Shown here: one piece after another, positions 29,687 to 42,671 of the stretch
How the letters are laid out: every line of letters begins with the position of its first letter
Position numbering within the stretch: position 1 is the stretch's first letter
Assembly (NCBI GenBank): GCA_963693305.1
Contig: OY855908.1
Location: 31,742,305-31,806,304, forward strand
Origin: Meandrina meandrites
Lineage: Eukaryota > Cnidaria > Anthozoa > Scleractinia > Meandrinidae
Length of the DNA: 64,000 nucleotides
Direction of reading: 5' to 3'
Notes under the pieces: model-generated
What the model was told of the DNA's origin: nothing
What the model saw: only the letters and a program-made list of their open reading frames with translations
The model's database searches: none
Translations under genes and position numbers: made by a program

Positions 29687-32600
29687 TTGACACAGTCCAC
29701 TTAGAGTATGGAGTAGCCTTCGTTACGATTGGAATAGAAGCTATTTAGATATAGAAAAGAATCTTGCTTTCAATCCGACGCGTCTGAAGCGTGTAAGGTC
29801 GTCAGTCAGGCCTGATTGTAAAGCGTGATTAAAAATTCCAGCGAGTCTCTCTCCTGCTAATAGAAAATATGACAAAATTACCAAACGCATGATTTGTTCT
29901 TAGCACGGTCTGTTTGTTAGGGATTTGTCACTAAAGAAGCCTTGAATCACTTCAAGTATTCCCACCACCTGAGTCCTAACTAACTAGACTGTTCATGCCA
30001 CGTTCTCCCTATTGTTCAACGCAAAAAAAAAAAAAAAAAAAATGCGAGAGAGTCGGCGAACTGGCGTCCAGGTCACTATAGCCGCTTCAACGATCGAAGA
30101 AAAACACGAAAAAATAAAGGGCTGTGAACCCGAAGACAAGAAGTTTAATAGATATATATTTTTAAAAAAAAAATTATGCTTCAGCATATGGATCAAGTAA
30201 TTTGAAAGTAATGTGAAAGTGGCGCCTTGAAACTACATCATTCCATTTGCGTGTTTTCTGAACGGTGCACAGCTTTAGAAATATTGCCATACGTCGCAAT
30301 CCTTCAAAAGAAAGACGAATCGCCCCTGAGGTGTTCTTCAATCTAGTCAAAGCAATTTTAATTGCTAAATATTTTCAAGTGTTTTCACACAGTATCACGG
30401 AGGGGTTTGCTTGTCTCTCAAAATAGAGAATGTGTATTTCGAACTTGCTGCCATTTAGATTCACCTACCCAGTTTCCATTACTAATTTATATGTTGGATT
30501 TAAATATTGCAATTCCTTTCCGTGTATTCAGGTATTAAAGTATTTATTAAGGGCAGGCGGAAGCTACTTTCGAAAATTGTTCATGTATATGTTAAATTTA
30601 TTCCGATTACTTAGTCTTTAGTGTGGTGGCGCACCATCCCACCAAAGGCGCGTCACGCTACCTTGTAATTGAATTGTTTTAGACATTACATAATCAACAA
30701 CTTATGAAATGACTTTTTGGGCTTTAACCGTACGTCCCTAAAAGCTCCTAAACGCAAGTTGAAAACTTGTGTCTACTTGCGTCTCCGTTTGGTCACGACC
30801 TGGGTACACTTGCGTTGACTTGCCATGACTTGCGTTCACTTTGGTCGACATTTGCACGCAAGTCAATGCAAGTTTTTCACCCACCATTTGGCCACCCAAC
30901 GCAAGTCAAGGAAATTCTTGTTGTTTGCTTCAAGAACTGAACTGAATTCTTCTCTCCAGCTCAATCTAAATTAGGAATTGATCAACCGTTAAACTGACAA
31001 ACAGGCACATGACCTAACTTTGACTTAAGTTATGGATCGTGGATGTCCTTTATTTCTCTTCCAGTCGTTCACTGGGAACGTTCAGGATGAATTTACAATC
31101 AACTGTTGTTTTACTGCAGTCTCGTTTCAATGAGGACCAATGAGCATCATCCAGGACACTCAATACATGCATGTACAATATATATTTGGGAAACGTTTCC
31201 GGTTTCATGTATAATATGCTGTTTTAAGCGGCGGTTAAAACCGGATGTTTGATAAACTGGGGGCAAAGTTTTCAAGTGGATAGACCGTAAAAAGAGCGTA
31301 AAAGTACACTTACAGAATAAAGACAGTTGAAGTTAAAAAGAGTTAAAAGATACGCAAGTTATTCGTGTGTTGCATGTTTGCTTTTTGTAGTTAGGCGTTC
31401 GGTATCGTTTAGTAATTGATGCCTTCCATAGGGTAAAAGCGACAAGCGACGCAGCTCTGAATCATGGTGTCGCGGGAATTTCTAAACGTCGACAAGCGAC
31501 ATGATTGCTGCTGAAATGCGAAAGCAACACAATAAACGCTTATTAAAAATGGCAGCGACATGGTTGAAAGTTGCGTATTTACCAACAATAGCTCAGTAAT
31601 AATTTGCAAGTAAATATACAGCAGATATCGCATGAAAGTGACTCAGAATTCAAATGCAGAAAATGGCATTTCTGAAAGCTCAGATTTTCAAAATTTCCCA
31701 TGTAGGGGTGACGAATAAATAGTTTTATGCAAGACTAGCCTAGATTCCTAGTTCCTGGTTTGAAAATGACTTAGACTGCCTATACCCTCCATAGCGCAAG
31801 CGCTAAGTAATTTTGCAATGTCATATTAACGGATAGCGGTTAATAGCTATCAAATATGCGCGTTCAGGAAATCGCATTGAGTCGCGTGATTCAACCTCGG
31901 TTAGGGACGTTGAAGCCGAAACACACCAAAGAAATTTTCATAACTTGCTGATCATGACATGTCAATTGATAATTTGCCTTTGGCGCCTTTGATGAGATGT
32001 GGCGCTGCCACTCAAAAGGGTGGCGGAATAAAGTTTATGTATAGTAGATCATAGGACAATTTTCGAAACTAGCTCCCGCATGCCCTAAAAAAGAAAACTT
32101 CTCTGAATAAACAGAAAAGAAGAACTATTCCTTAGTCGGGCGTATAAATTAGTGATGAAAACTGGGATAGCTGAACCTAAATGGTAGCAAGTGCGAAATA
32201 TACGTTCTCTTCTTTCGAAAGAAAAACAAACCTCTCATACCTCTAGTCATTCGAGATAACATCAAACTTATTCAACCAGTGTAAGCTGCCTACTGGTTTG
32301 ATCACTGCATTGAAAAATACCTCGAGCAATTCTCTTTCTCATATTTAGATAATTTGTTTACGGCAGGCAGGAGCTACAATCCTCCGCAACAGAAGCGTTG
32401 GGACGCTTACCCACTTTTCCCATCAGTCGCAACTAAATTTGAAAGTTCATCCCCTCACCCCCCCCCCCCCCCCTCACCCCCCCTTCTCAATGTTGTTACC
32501 TTTGAAGGGTTGCGATGTATTGTTTCTATCGATGTATTGTTTGTATCGTTCGGAAAACATGTAAATGGCATGAAGTAGGTTCAATAAGTTACCGTATTTT

Positions 32601-34903
32601 GGCTTTGTTAGTAGTTTTGCAATTTCAAATTACTTGAGCATTTATAGCTATCATGCAAATGTTAGGGACGTCGAATCCGAAGCTTCTTAAAAGATAACAA
32701 AGCAATTCTTATAACTTGTTGATGCCTAGATTAATAGCTGGTCTCCGGCGACTTGATGAGATATTGGCGCCACCCGTTTGAGTGGTCAATATTCCAAGGC
32801 CAAGAGGACTGATGGAATATATTTGACACGTATATGACAATTTTCGAAACTAGCTCCTGCTTGCCCTAAACAAATAATTATCTGAAAATGAGAAAAAGAA
32901 TTGCTATTCATTACGCAATCGTATGAACTAGTGAAAAATGGATAGGTCGAATAGCTATTACTGTATATCAGCCCTACTTTATACTTGAATCTATAATAGC
33001 TTCAAGTTCGAACTATACACTGTCTTCCTTTGAAAGACAAACAAACCTCTCATACTGTGTGAAAACATTTGAAATTGAAATTGTCTTTACTAATAGTTCG
33101 GAGATAACATCAAACTTAAGCACCCAGTTTAGCTGCCTATTGGTTTGATAACTGGATTGCAAAACACCTCGGGCAATTCGTCTTTCTTAATTGACTGGTT
33201 CCTTTGAAGGATTGCGATGTGTGACATTATCCTTTCAAAGCTGTGCAACGTGCGGAAAACACGCAAATGGAATTACGTAGTTTAATTAAGGTATCAGTTT
33301 GTATCAGATGTTTGCAGTTAAGTCACTTGATCCAAACTCGCTTTAAGGGAACGCTGAAGCATAAAATTTATTCATGAAATATATATTTATTAAAATACTT
33401 GTCCTCCTGTCAGTTTAGTTAGAACTCAAGGGGTAGGAATACTTGAAGTGTCGTGATTCAAGCAGCCCCCACTTTAAAAGCGTATCATCTTTTGCTGGCT
33501 GTGCCGCTCGAAGAAAGATCTCTCGCGAACCTCAGCCAGAAAAAAAACAAAAAAAACGGGACTCCGAGATAGCCTAGACGAAAAAAAAATCCAAGGCTTC
33601 CGAGATTTCTAGATATGATTAAAAGTTTCAGATACCCACATCATGATTTTCTAGGTACCATCGCCATCCAGGTGAGCCCCCAGGTGCCTGGATCCCCCCA
33701 TGTAACACTCTTAGACGGAGGACGTATTTCTAGCCGTCGCCTGATTCTCCGGCGAACTACAAGCGACAACCGGAAATACGTCTGCGGTCGCAGGCTAAAC
33801 CAAACAAGGCCAGTGGAGGCAAGTTTGTCGTTATTCGTCGACACAAAAACAATAAATTAATCTTTCCTTAGAGGTTTACAACAGAGATTTGACTTTGTCA
33901 AACCATTCCAGTGGATGAAAATTTGAACCACTGATGGGAATATTTTTCTGTTCCTGTGTTTGTTTGAAATATTTAATGTTTTCGCTTTAGTTCGAGTTTT
34001 AATTTTAACTTTAATTTGTGACTTGATATCATGGTTAGTCTGAACATGCCTCTTTAGACTCCTGTGATAAGACATCTATCAGTTTTACAGAAACTGGGTT
34101 ATCATCAGTGCTTTTTCTTTCACCGACTTTTTCAAACTGCTGTTCCATTTAATGTCATCCAAAGTTTACCTCTGTTGTGAAAACATCGATTCTTTCTTGT
34201 TGATTGTGTGCTCCAGTTATTTTCCCCAAACGTGTTATTCTGATGACCCTAATCAAACTGGGAATTTTTTTGTTATTTTGAAAAGAGTCATAACTAACGG
34301 CCGTTGTTAATACATGCAACCAGGCCATAACTGTGTTCAGGTTACGGGTTTACCAATGTCGTTTCGAAATTGGAGACTTCGATCAGGTGAGCAATTCGGT
34401 TTTAATAGGAACCGGAAAAAAGCTTTCTTCAAACTGATCGTAAAACTATGATGTGCTTTTGTTCAAATTAAGAGTCTTAAGACGTTAATTTGGTAATCCA
34501 AAAATAATAATAACGCAGAGAATATTCAAGTTTAAAGAAAAAAAATAACGGTATGTTCCCATTAAAAAAAATCCTTTTATTTCGAAATATACCAACAGAG
34601 GTCTTCACTCGAAGCTGCACCTGGCAAAAATGACAAGAATCATAGAAGCGGGTACTCTCTCGAGAGGGCACGGACTTATGACAGGCGGGGGGGGGGGGGG
34701 GGGGGGTTAAATTAAAAAAGACCAATTTTGAAAGTGTTCATAGTACAAAGGCACAATTGAAAGTCTATTAAATATACGATTTAGAAAACTCTGTTCTTTA
34801 TTGTAATCATGGAGTAGTCTCTATATATGTTTCTTCGAGACAGATTAGGTTCATTACATGAAAAGTCTTTGTATCAGAACTGAACTTCTTTTTGTTTCTT
34901 TTG
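29687..34903. other. Gene-free DNA with array fragments and simple repeats
   Basis: No gene recognised. It contains an A tract (30020-30041), a cluster of ACTTGCGT / ACGCAAGT motifs (30750-30905) that may be a small inverted-repeat element, a fragment of the array unit (30955-31400, matching 8680-9110), a diverged direct duplication (about 31800-32560 and 32600-33290), a C tract (32458-32485), another array fragment (33800-33900) and a G tract (34686-34706). Confidence 0.5.
31800..33290. repeat. Diverged tandem duplication, ~0.75-kb units
   Basis: The two halves share ordered blocks, for example ACAATTTTCGAAACTAGCTC at 32056 and 32838, and AAACAAACCTCTCATAC near 32225 and 33045. Non-coding. 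Confidence 0.6.
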
Positions 34904-35097
34904 TATTGTTATTGATATTTCCAAAAGGTCTAGAAGACAGCAGACACGTTAAGATTTTAAGAAAAACGACCAAATGTTTCGACAGAGCTTCTGTCATCTT
35001 CAGTTGAATGGTTTACAAAGCATGGAAAGTTGAATAATAATTAGACGAAAATGCTAATTAAGACAAATAGTAACAACAGAACGTGAAAATGCGTGAA

Positions 35098-35394
35098 TTA
35101 AATGGATAATCTTAGATTAACATGGTGTAATTGTTGATTGAGGCAAGGTTGTTCTTTTTGAATATGGATAGCCTCCTTTATCTTGAGTTGAAAGCTGGTA
35201 GTGGCGTGATCTAAGATATGAAAACAGTCTATTGTACATAAGGCGCGACAACGTTCCGAATTCTGAAGATATTTGAAGATATGAGAGGCCTTATCTACGG
35301 CTAAGTGCTCACGTACGCGTGTAAAAAAATGTCGGGTGGTTTCGCCGACATAACAGGCATTACAGCCCGCATACCCATAGGGTACCCATAGCAA
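35098..35394 (-). pseudogene. GIY-YIG endonuclease fragment of Penelope-like element
   Basis: 98 codons. AGCNACYVGETTRHFFTRV is the start of the GIY-YIG nuclease of Penelope-like reverse transcriptases, followed by the REHL...H and KEAIHIQKEQPCLNQQL segments to the natural C-terminus. The reverse transcriptase and the first nuclease residues are missing, so this is a 5'-truncated copy. Confidence 0.8.
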
Positions 35395-35441
35395 TCATTG
35401 TTCCCGAGTCTCCCTCCCTACCACGTCGCCCACATTTTACT

Positions 35442-36002
35442 TTAAAGTGCCCCTGTGATCAAATTTTCGATTTGTATTTTTTTACATGTTCGTGTACAAC
35501 TAGACGTCCTTATTCATCTTGCCAAATTTCAATCCATTACGAACATCAGAAGTCATTTTATTTTAACATTTAATTCCGAAAATTTACGGCCGCCATCACA
35601 AAACCCTGTTCCAAGGCTTGGTTGCAAATGAGAGAAAGTGACGTCAAAGGCTCAAAAATACCTCACGGGTTGAAATGAGAATAACAATAAGTGTTCAAAA
35701 TCACAGGAAAAGGAACAAAAACTTTGGACGTGTTCTTCGTGCAATTTTCTATGCTGATTGTTATTAAAATTTCAACCCGTGAGGTATGTTTGAGCCTTTG
35801 ACGTCACTTTCTCTCACTGCAACCAAACCTTGGAACAGGGTTTTGTAATGGCGGCCGTAAATTTTCGGAATTAAATGTTAAAATAAAATGACTTCTGATG
35901 TTCGTAATGGATTGAAATTTGGCAAGATGAATAAGGACGTCTAGTTGTACACGAACGTGTAAAAAAATACAAATCGAAAATTTGATCACAGGGGCACTTT
36001 AA
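35442..36002. mobile_element. piggyBac-like foldback MITE with TTAA target
   Basis: TTAA (35442-35445 and 35999-36002) flanks long inverted arms starting AGTGCCCCTGTGATCAAATT. The arms are each about 230 nt and highly similar, with a ~100-nt unpaired centre. TTAA duplication points to the piggyBac superfamily. Confidence 0.7.
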
Positions 36003-36048
36003 GCTGCCGTACATAGGCCATTTTTCTGTTGTCACTCAAAAAAAAAAG

Positions 36049-36243
36049 ATTCGACACTTAATCAAGCGCTATTGTAATGACTTAGACATCAAATTAGTTT
36101 TTTCTTCCTTTAAGATCAGCAACTTTTTTGGTGTGAAAGACCCTATCCCCGGCGGGCTTCATTCGCGTGTGGTTTATAAGTTTACTTGTGCGGGCTGTAA
36201 TGCCTGTTATGTCGGCGAAACCACCCGACATTTTAAAACACGC
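36049..36243 (+). pseudogene. Second Penelope-like fragment, RT end to GIY-YIG start
   Basis: Opposite orientation to the first. It reads the linker and finger region (FSSFKISNFFGVKDPIP... VVYKFTCAGCNACYVGETTR), then jumps at about 36243 straight into sequence matching the 3' untranslated part of the other arm. The nuclease body is deleted. Confidence 0.75.
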
Positions 36244-36412
36244 ATCTTCGCGTTCTGTTGTTACTATTTGTCTTAATAAGCATTTTCGTCTACTTATTAT
36301 TCAACTTTCCATGCTTTGTAAACCATTCAACTGAAGATGACAGAAGCTCTGTCGAAACATGTCTTGTAAACTCAAAAAATTGGTCTTTTTTCTTAAAATC
36401 TATTGTTATTGA

Positions 36413-39400
36413 GCTTTCACTTAGCTTCCATTGAGTGTACTCCTGACTCTCTACCGTGACCACAGATTATCATAATTATGTCTTCCTGTTTTGATCAAAG
36501 CTCGTGCTCTTACGTTTTTGGCCACGTCACAGGATGGTTAGAAGTAGATAATTGAAGGGAACAACATTCAAAACAGTCTTTTGAGCTGCACCTGTGCATT
36601 CTTCAAATAAAAACGTTCATTACTCTATCTACAAAGCAGGTGTTTTAAGGATTTTAAGAAGCTTTTTGGTAATGCAATCTCTAGCTATCTCTGCCTTAGT
36701 GTTTTTTCACAGTGGTTCCTGGTGTTTTACTCCGCTCCCCGATCTGTGTTATATTTTTCTCATGTCTCGTGACAAAATGCTTTTAAAGAAGACAAGTGGT
36801 GTTATGTGACACAAATTAAAGCTGAAGCAGCACAAATTACGCTTATTTATAAGATAAAATCCACTTCCATGACCAAGTCATTCCAGAATTGATTTAGAGT
36901 CTTCAGCTTACACGTGCTGATACTCGATTGGGCTATTTTTTTTTCACATGTTGCTACTTTTGTATAACAAATTTGTAAAGATTTCCATAAATGCGATATT
37001 TGCTAGCTAGTTGTCTCGCTTCAGTAGAAGTTAGTTTGTGTAAGCCAGCTAAGCGTGGATTTTTTCCGGAAAACGCTTGATATTGGGTATAGTGTTAGGC
37101 CTAAGGTGGTCAAAATTTCAACTAATTTAAACAGATGCTCAGGAAATGATCCTATAATTTTTGCTAATGAGTCTTCTTTCGAGCTCAATCTAAATTAAGA
37201 ATTGATCAACCGTTAAACTGGCACTGAAACAGGAAAATGAGCTCAATTTGACTTGTGGATCGTGGGTGTCCTTTATTTCTTTTCCAGTCGTTCACTTGGT
37301 ACGTTCAGGATGAATTTACTGTTGTTTTACTACAGTCTCGCTTTTAATGAGCATCACCCAGGACAGTCAATAGGTGCATGCTTTTCGTAGTTAGGTGTTC
37401 AGTGTCGTTTAGTAAATGACATGTTGTAACTACTACGATCTTTGAATTTCAAGGAATTACTTGCTTTAAGAACCAAACGAGGCAAGCTTGCGGTTATTCG
37501 TCGACACATAAACAATTAATTAATCTTTCCTTTGAGGTTTGACTTTGTTAACCATTCCCGGCAGTGTACGATAACTATATAATGCATTTTGATCTCGGAG
37601 AGGTGGAGATGCCTTTTTGGGTATAGTTAATTACCAACTATGATTTTCGGAAAGGCAGCAACAGCTCACAAAAAGCCAGAAAGCCCTTATATATTCGAGA
37701 AAACTAACGTTACCCTAGAATGACTTAACAGAGTTTTAAAAGCACTCCAGACAGCCTAAAATAGCGTTCTAAAGCAAATGAAAACCATCGCTGAGTTTCG
37801 TTGTCCTACATATTCACTTTGATAATAATTTGAATCACTGACAGAAACTTTTTTCTGTGTTTCTGTGTTCCTTTGAAATATACAAATTTTCGCCTTACCT
37901 CGACCTTCGCAAAAATAATCCAGAAGCCGGTAACACAAAATTACTCGTCAACATACGAGACTTCGACCAAGTCAAGCGTTTCTCTTGTTCAATCTGAGCC
38001 AGCCAAAAAGACAGCCGAGAAGCTGGATCAAGAAAACTTGCAAATGAAATACTATTGATATGGTTATATCTCGCCTGAAAGAGCTGTGAACATCATGCCT
38101 GATGTAATATATAATTTCTACAAAATCTGCGTAACCTGTCGCCGACATTTCATTTTTTACTTGCTGCTTTCTCTAGTGTGTACACTGTCAAAGTTCTACC
38201 TGCTTAAAACACCGACTCTTTAACAACCATGCACACTGTGTGCATTGTTAGGTTTCAACCAGCTTAAGTTGAGAAGGAAAAGCAACGTGCAGAAAATAAG
38301 CTCTCTTGTTATGTACACAAAATGTATCGTTTTGCAAACAAAGAAAGTTGTCATTTCTGGTAGAGAGTTTTCAAAGAATCACTCGACTAATGTCAGTGTT
38401 TATACATGCAAAGAAATCATAACTGTGTTCAGGTTTTGCGTTAGACCATATTTCGTCTCCAAATTACAGATTACAGATAAACAATTCGATCTTTTCCCGA
38501 ACCGGAAAAAATATATTCGAAAAATATCTTAATTTTTGATAAAAATTTTTGTTCAAATCTATGCTATTATTCGAAAAAATAATATAGCAGGGCATAAGCA
38601 AGTATACATAATTAAATGAGGGCAAATATTAAACTTGCGCTTACCTTAAAGTAAAAACACGTCTTCACTCGAAGCTGCACTCGGCACAAATGACAAGAAC
38701 TTGACAACTGCCCTTGAAGCGAGTGTACACAGGAGAAAGCGACTTGTGACTAGTGACCAAAGTAGTTCAGGTTTATACCAAAGCACAATTAAAAGACATC
38801 TACAATTACGGTTTAAAAAAGGATTATGCTCAAATCGTCTCAGTAAGAAACTCTTTAATCTATAGAGTCCTGGATTTGTGACTTAAAGTGTTTTTATGAC
38901 AGGTTGGCGGCAATGTATGATGACTGCGTACTTTGTATGAGAACTGAATGTATTTTTTCTGAATGTTTTCAAGAGTCTTGTTTTATTTGTTTGTTTCTTT
39001 TGAGTTGATATTGAGCTTTCACTTATAGCTTTCATTAAGTGCACTCTCTACCGTGGCCACAGATTACCATAATTATGTCTTCCTGGTTTGATCAAAGCTC
39101 GTGATCTTACGTTTTTGGCCGAGACACAGGATGGTTAGAAGTAGATAATCGAAGGGAACAACATTCAAAACATTCTTGGGGGCCGCACCTGTGCATTCTT
39201 CAAATAAAACCCTTTATTACTCTATCTACAAAGCAGGTGTTTTAAAGGTCTTATTTTATCTATTTAAAGCTTTCTGCTAATGAAATCTCTGGCCATCTCT
39301 CCCTTGTGTTTGACGCAGTTTGTTGCAATAGTTCTGGGTGTTTCACACCGTGCCACCATCGGTTGTATTTTTCTCAAAGTAAAAGTGCAAGATGTTATAT

Positions 39401-42070
39401 CAGATAAATAAAAGCTGAAGAAGAACAAATTATACTATGCTTCAGACAAAATCCGCTTTTATGGTCGTGTCAGCGGTTGTAGAATTAAGGTAAGGTTCTT
39501 CAGTTAACTCGGAACAAAACTCGATTAAGCTTTTGTAATTTAGTTGCGACATTATTTTTTCTGTCTATGAAAATGCACAAAGTCCCATGAATAATATCGT
39601 TGATTACTAATTTATCCGCTTCAGTAGTAGCTAGTGTGGCCAATCTACGCTGTATGGATATATGGATCTTTGTCCGAAAGCGCTTGCGCAGATTCTTGTG
39701 CACCGAATAATGGTATTAGGTCTTGATGTGATTAACTCGTACATGAAAATGGGTCAAAATTGAGGACACCCTCTCCCCATTGAAACCCTCTTATATTGGG
39801 TCCAACAAAAAGTAACTAAAAAGTAAATGTGAAGGGACGATAAAATGACTGCAGTCCTTTTCTTTACCACCCTGCAAAGATTTGTGCGACGGGGATTGAG
39901 ATAGACGAGCGGTGTTATAAAAAAAAAAAATTAAATTCTCTAGAGGAACTGATCATAGGTCCGGTAAAGACTGGGCCTTAGGGCTGAGTTCCTGACTCAA
40001 AGCTCAAACTAACAAAATATTCGCGATCGTCCACAATCTGGCGTATCGTACTAAGAAACATCCTGGGAGACCCAGGGAGAGTGTGTCGGGGCTATACGAA
40101 GTAAACCGGGTAAAAATCGGAGCGACAAAAGATTTCAAGAAGGGCTGAGCTTCTTGAAAACTTGCGTCGCTCCGATTTTTGCCCGTTTTACTTCGTTTCG
40201 TGCCGACACGCTGACCCTGGATCTCCGAGGATGGAAAGACGGTGCGACAGTTAGTAATCCTAGCTCAAAAAGCCAATCACATATCCAGAGCCCGCTTTAC
40301 TTTTGGTCAGCACCAAGGAAGCGAACGTCAACCATGTCTGGGATTGACCATGCTAAGAGTTCTTGAACCGAAGACTTTCAAATCAGACTTGCCAGAATCC
40401 GCGTCTTTCCTGCTTATCCACAAAGTGGGCCCTGCATGGGGATGGGGAGGGGGTGAGGGGGGGGGGGGGGGGAGGGAAATCAGGAATCGTAAAAGACAAT
40501 AGAGACACAAGTACTGTATTGACCTCTGTATGATCTACCTTAACACAATCCTTTAATGATAAAAGGAACTTTATCCTTTCAGAAAGTTTCAAAATTACTT
40601 TGTTAGCCACGTTCAACCGTGGCTCTCTGGAAAAATATTTCACTTTTGTCAGGATTAATACTGCATCAGAAAAACAGGATTACAGCTATTTAATCAACCT
40701 CACTTTGCTTTATGACCTATGTATACTGAAAAACAGGAAAACTTAAAAGCAAAGCTTGTTTGCTTGGGTAAAAGCTTTCTTTTCCTTAATAGATTAAAGC
40801 AGTACCAGTTAGACTTCTATGAACTGCATTAACAAGAATAGTTTTGGACTTCTGACCTTCGCAGTTTATATACGTAGTTTACACAATACATACTAGTTAT
40901 GCAACGTGGTATACTACGAAATATCCCTCGATCGAGTCACTTCTATTTTCTCGGTATAAAAGGCTCGTGTGTATACCAAGAAAATACAAATGACAAGTGG
41001 GATATCCATGGTATACCACGAGAAAGTGTTCTATAACTATTTCATACCATGCCATAGAAAATGCGCTTACTAAATTTCGTCGGGAATAAGTTTACAGCGC
41101 ACGATGGGAAAGTTGGTTATGGTCGATATACACCAACGGCTTTCCTGTATTCTCATTGGCTGTATTTTCAATGGCATAGCATAAGTTCATGCTCAAAAGG
41201 CTTTTCAGAACTAATTTACAACAAGTGATATGAAACGCCTATTTACATGATGGTATAAAACTAATGCTAGTATGAAGTCTCATGTAAGCTTCAGTCAAGA
41301 TAACTCAGTGTCCCTATATTGGCATAACAATATGTGTTTATAAGTTATCTGGTCTTTCAATTTATACAGCAAACAAAAAAACAATTAGAGAAAGCTACAG
41401 CTCTTTCTCGCGCGTTGTCTAGCTGGTGCGAGTGACCACAGTCTGTGAGTGAAATATAATTTGAGCAAATGCCTTTTCAGCGGACCTGCTTAAAGAAAAA
41501 TAAACAACAAACATGATTTTCTAGTCCGTATAGACCTGCCCAAGACAAATATCCCAAATGGCGTCTATGTTTTTTGCGTTCTGCAACAAAATAAAATTCT
41601 AAGCCCTAAGTTCATTTTAAATGACCTCTGTTGCATTTCTAGAGATAATATCCTTTCCTTTGTCAAGTGTAGTTTAAATGCATTTCAACGAAACCGAGTA
41701 TAAAAAAAATCGAGTACAGCCTTAAGCAGTTTCCTTTACTTGAATCGATTTGAAAAAATTTTGGCCATTTGATATACCGCCGGGTTTTTCTACTCTGTAT
41801 ATACATCCTCTCATGTGACCTTTCCTTTGCTCGTCTTTCTAATAACAAAGCAGCAAAACCCTTTTATAGTACTTGCAACAGTTAAATAAATACACTAAAG
41901 GGTAATTTTCAACTTGTACCAAGTGCAGAAAGCCTGCAGTATTTTTTGCATACAAACACCTCTAGACTATGGCCGTGGCATTTTGTTTCCTTCAAATTAA
42001 ACTGAACCATACCTCATGCCCGTACAAGTTGTAAGCTGGCGAATTGTTATAAAATTGTTGTTCAGTCATG
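36413..42070. repeat. XKR segmental unit 2, non-coding part
   Basis: Collinear with pieces of unit 1 (7951-11540, 27397-28573) and, from 39346, nearly identical to unit 3. It holds no recognisable gene. It also contains an insertion at 39976-40485 shared only with unit 3. Confidence 0.65.
39976..40485. mobile_element. Hairpin-containing insertion shared by units 2 and 3
   Basis: Unit 1 lacks this ~510 bp (compare 11095-11110). It contains an inverted pair, CGAAGTAAACCGGGTAAAAATCGG against CCGATTTTTGCCCGTTTTACTTCG (about 40097-40122 and 40164-40195), and ends in a G tract. The duplicate is at 45378-45885. It is a non-autonomous element of unknown type. Confidence 0.5.
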
Positions 42071-42124
42071 AATTGACAACTTCGCTTAAGACTGAATCCG
42101 CCAGGACTTCGAGTAGTTATTGGA

Positions 42125-42590
42125 CAAAATTATCTACCAAAATTATTTACACCTTATTGCAAGCTCTTGTGTTACTGCTTCAAATATCTTATCAAAAGAA
42201 ATCTTTTCTAACAACACCAAACATCGAAAACCAATTTCGAAGTTCCGCTGAATTCCACTAAATCGCTTAAAAGACGTGAGCTTTTGCCTATAGCTTGTGA
42301 ACTTTGAATTTCATTTTCTCAGGCTCTGATAAGAAATTGTTGTACCAAAATTATTTACACCTTATTGCAAACTTTTGTGTTACTGCTTCAAATATCTTAT
42401 CAAAAGAAATCTTTTCTAACAACACCAAACACCTAAAACAAATTTCGAATTTCCACTGAATTCCACTGAATCGCTTAAAGACGATTTTACAAAATGGCTG
42501 CACGTGAGAATTTGCCTATAGCTTGTGAACTTTGAAATTCATTTTCTAGACTCTGATAAGAAATTGTTGTTGGTGTTATCACGGATAATT
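42125..42590. repeat. Tandem ~208-bp repeat, two-plus copies
   Basis: The block containing AAATTATTTACACCTTATTG recurs at 42139 and 42347, and the GCTTGTGAACTTTGAA block at about 42290 and 42520. This sequence replaces the normal 3' end of the XKR unit in copy 2. Confidence 0.6.
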
Positions 42591-42671
42591 CCTTACATCT
42601 TTACCTTTTATTTAAGGTAGAAAATAACGCAATAGGATTTAAATTATTCTGGTACTCGATTTTTGTCCAAC

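Larger units (their letters stand above)
34904..36412. mobile_element. Penelope-like retroelement, inverted pair, 12-bp target duplication
   Basis: Direct TATTGTTATTGA repeats (34904-34915, 36401-36412) bound a 1,485-bp insertion. Its left arm (minus) and right arm (plus) each end in the same ~28-nt motif and each encode part of a GIY-YIG endonuclease. Head-to-head or inverted truncated pairs are typical of Penelope-like element integration. Between the arms lies a nested TTAA-flanked MITE. The empty target can be reconstructed from array copies. Confidence 0.8.

Noticed and set aside
34686..34706. Possible G-quadruplex regulatory site (and other G/C tracts at 32458, 40456, 45855, 51871, 58890)
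   Set aside because: Single homopolymer runs with no gene context; simple-sequence expansion explains them.
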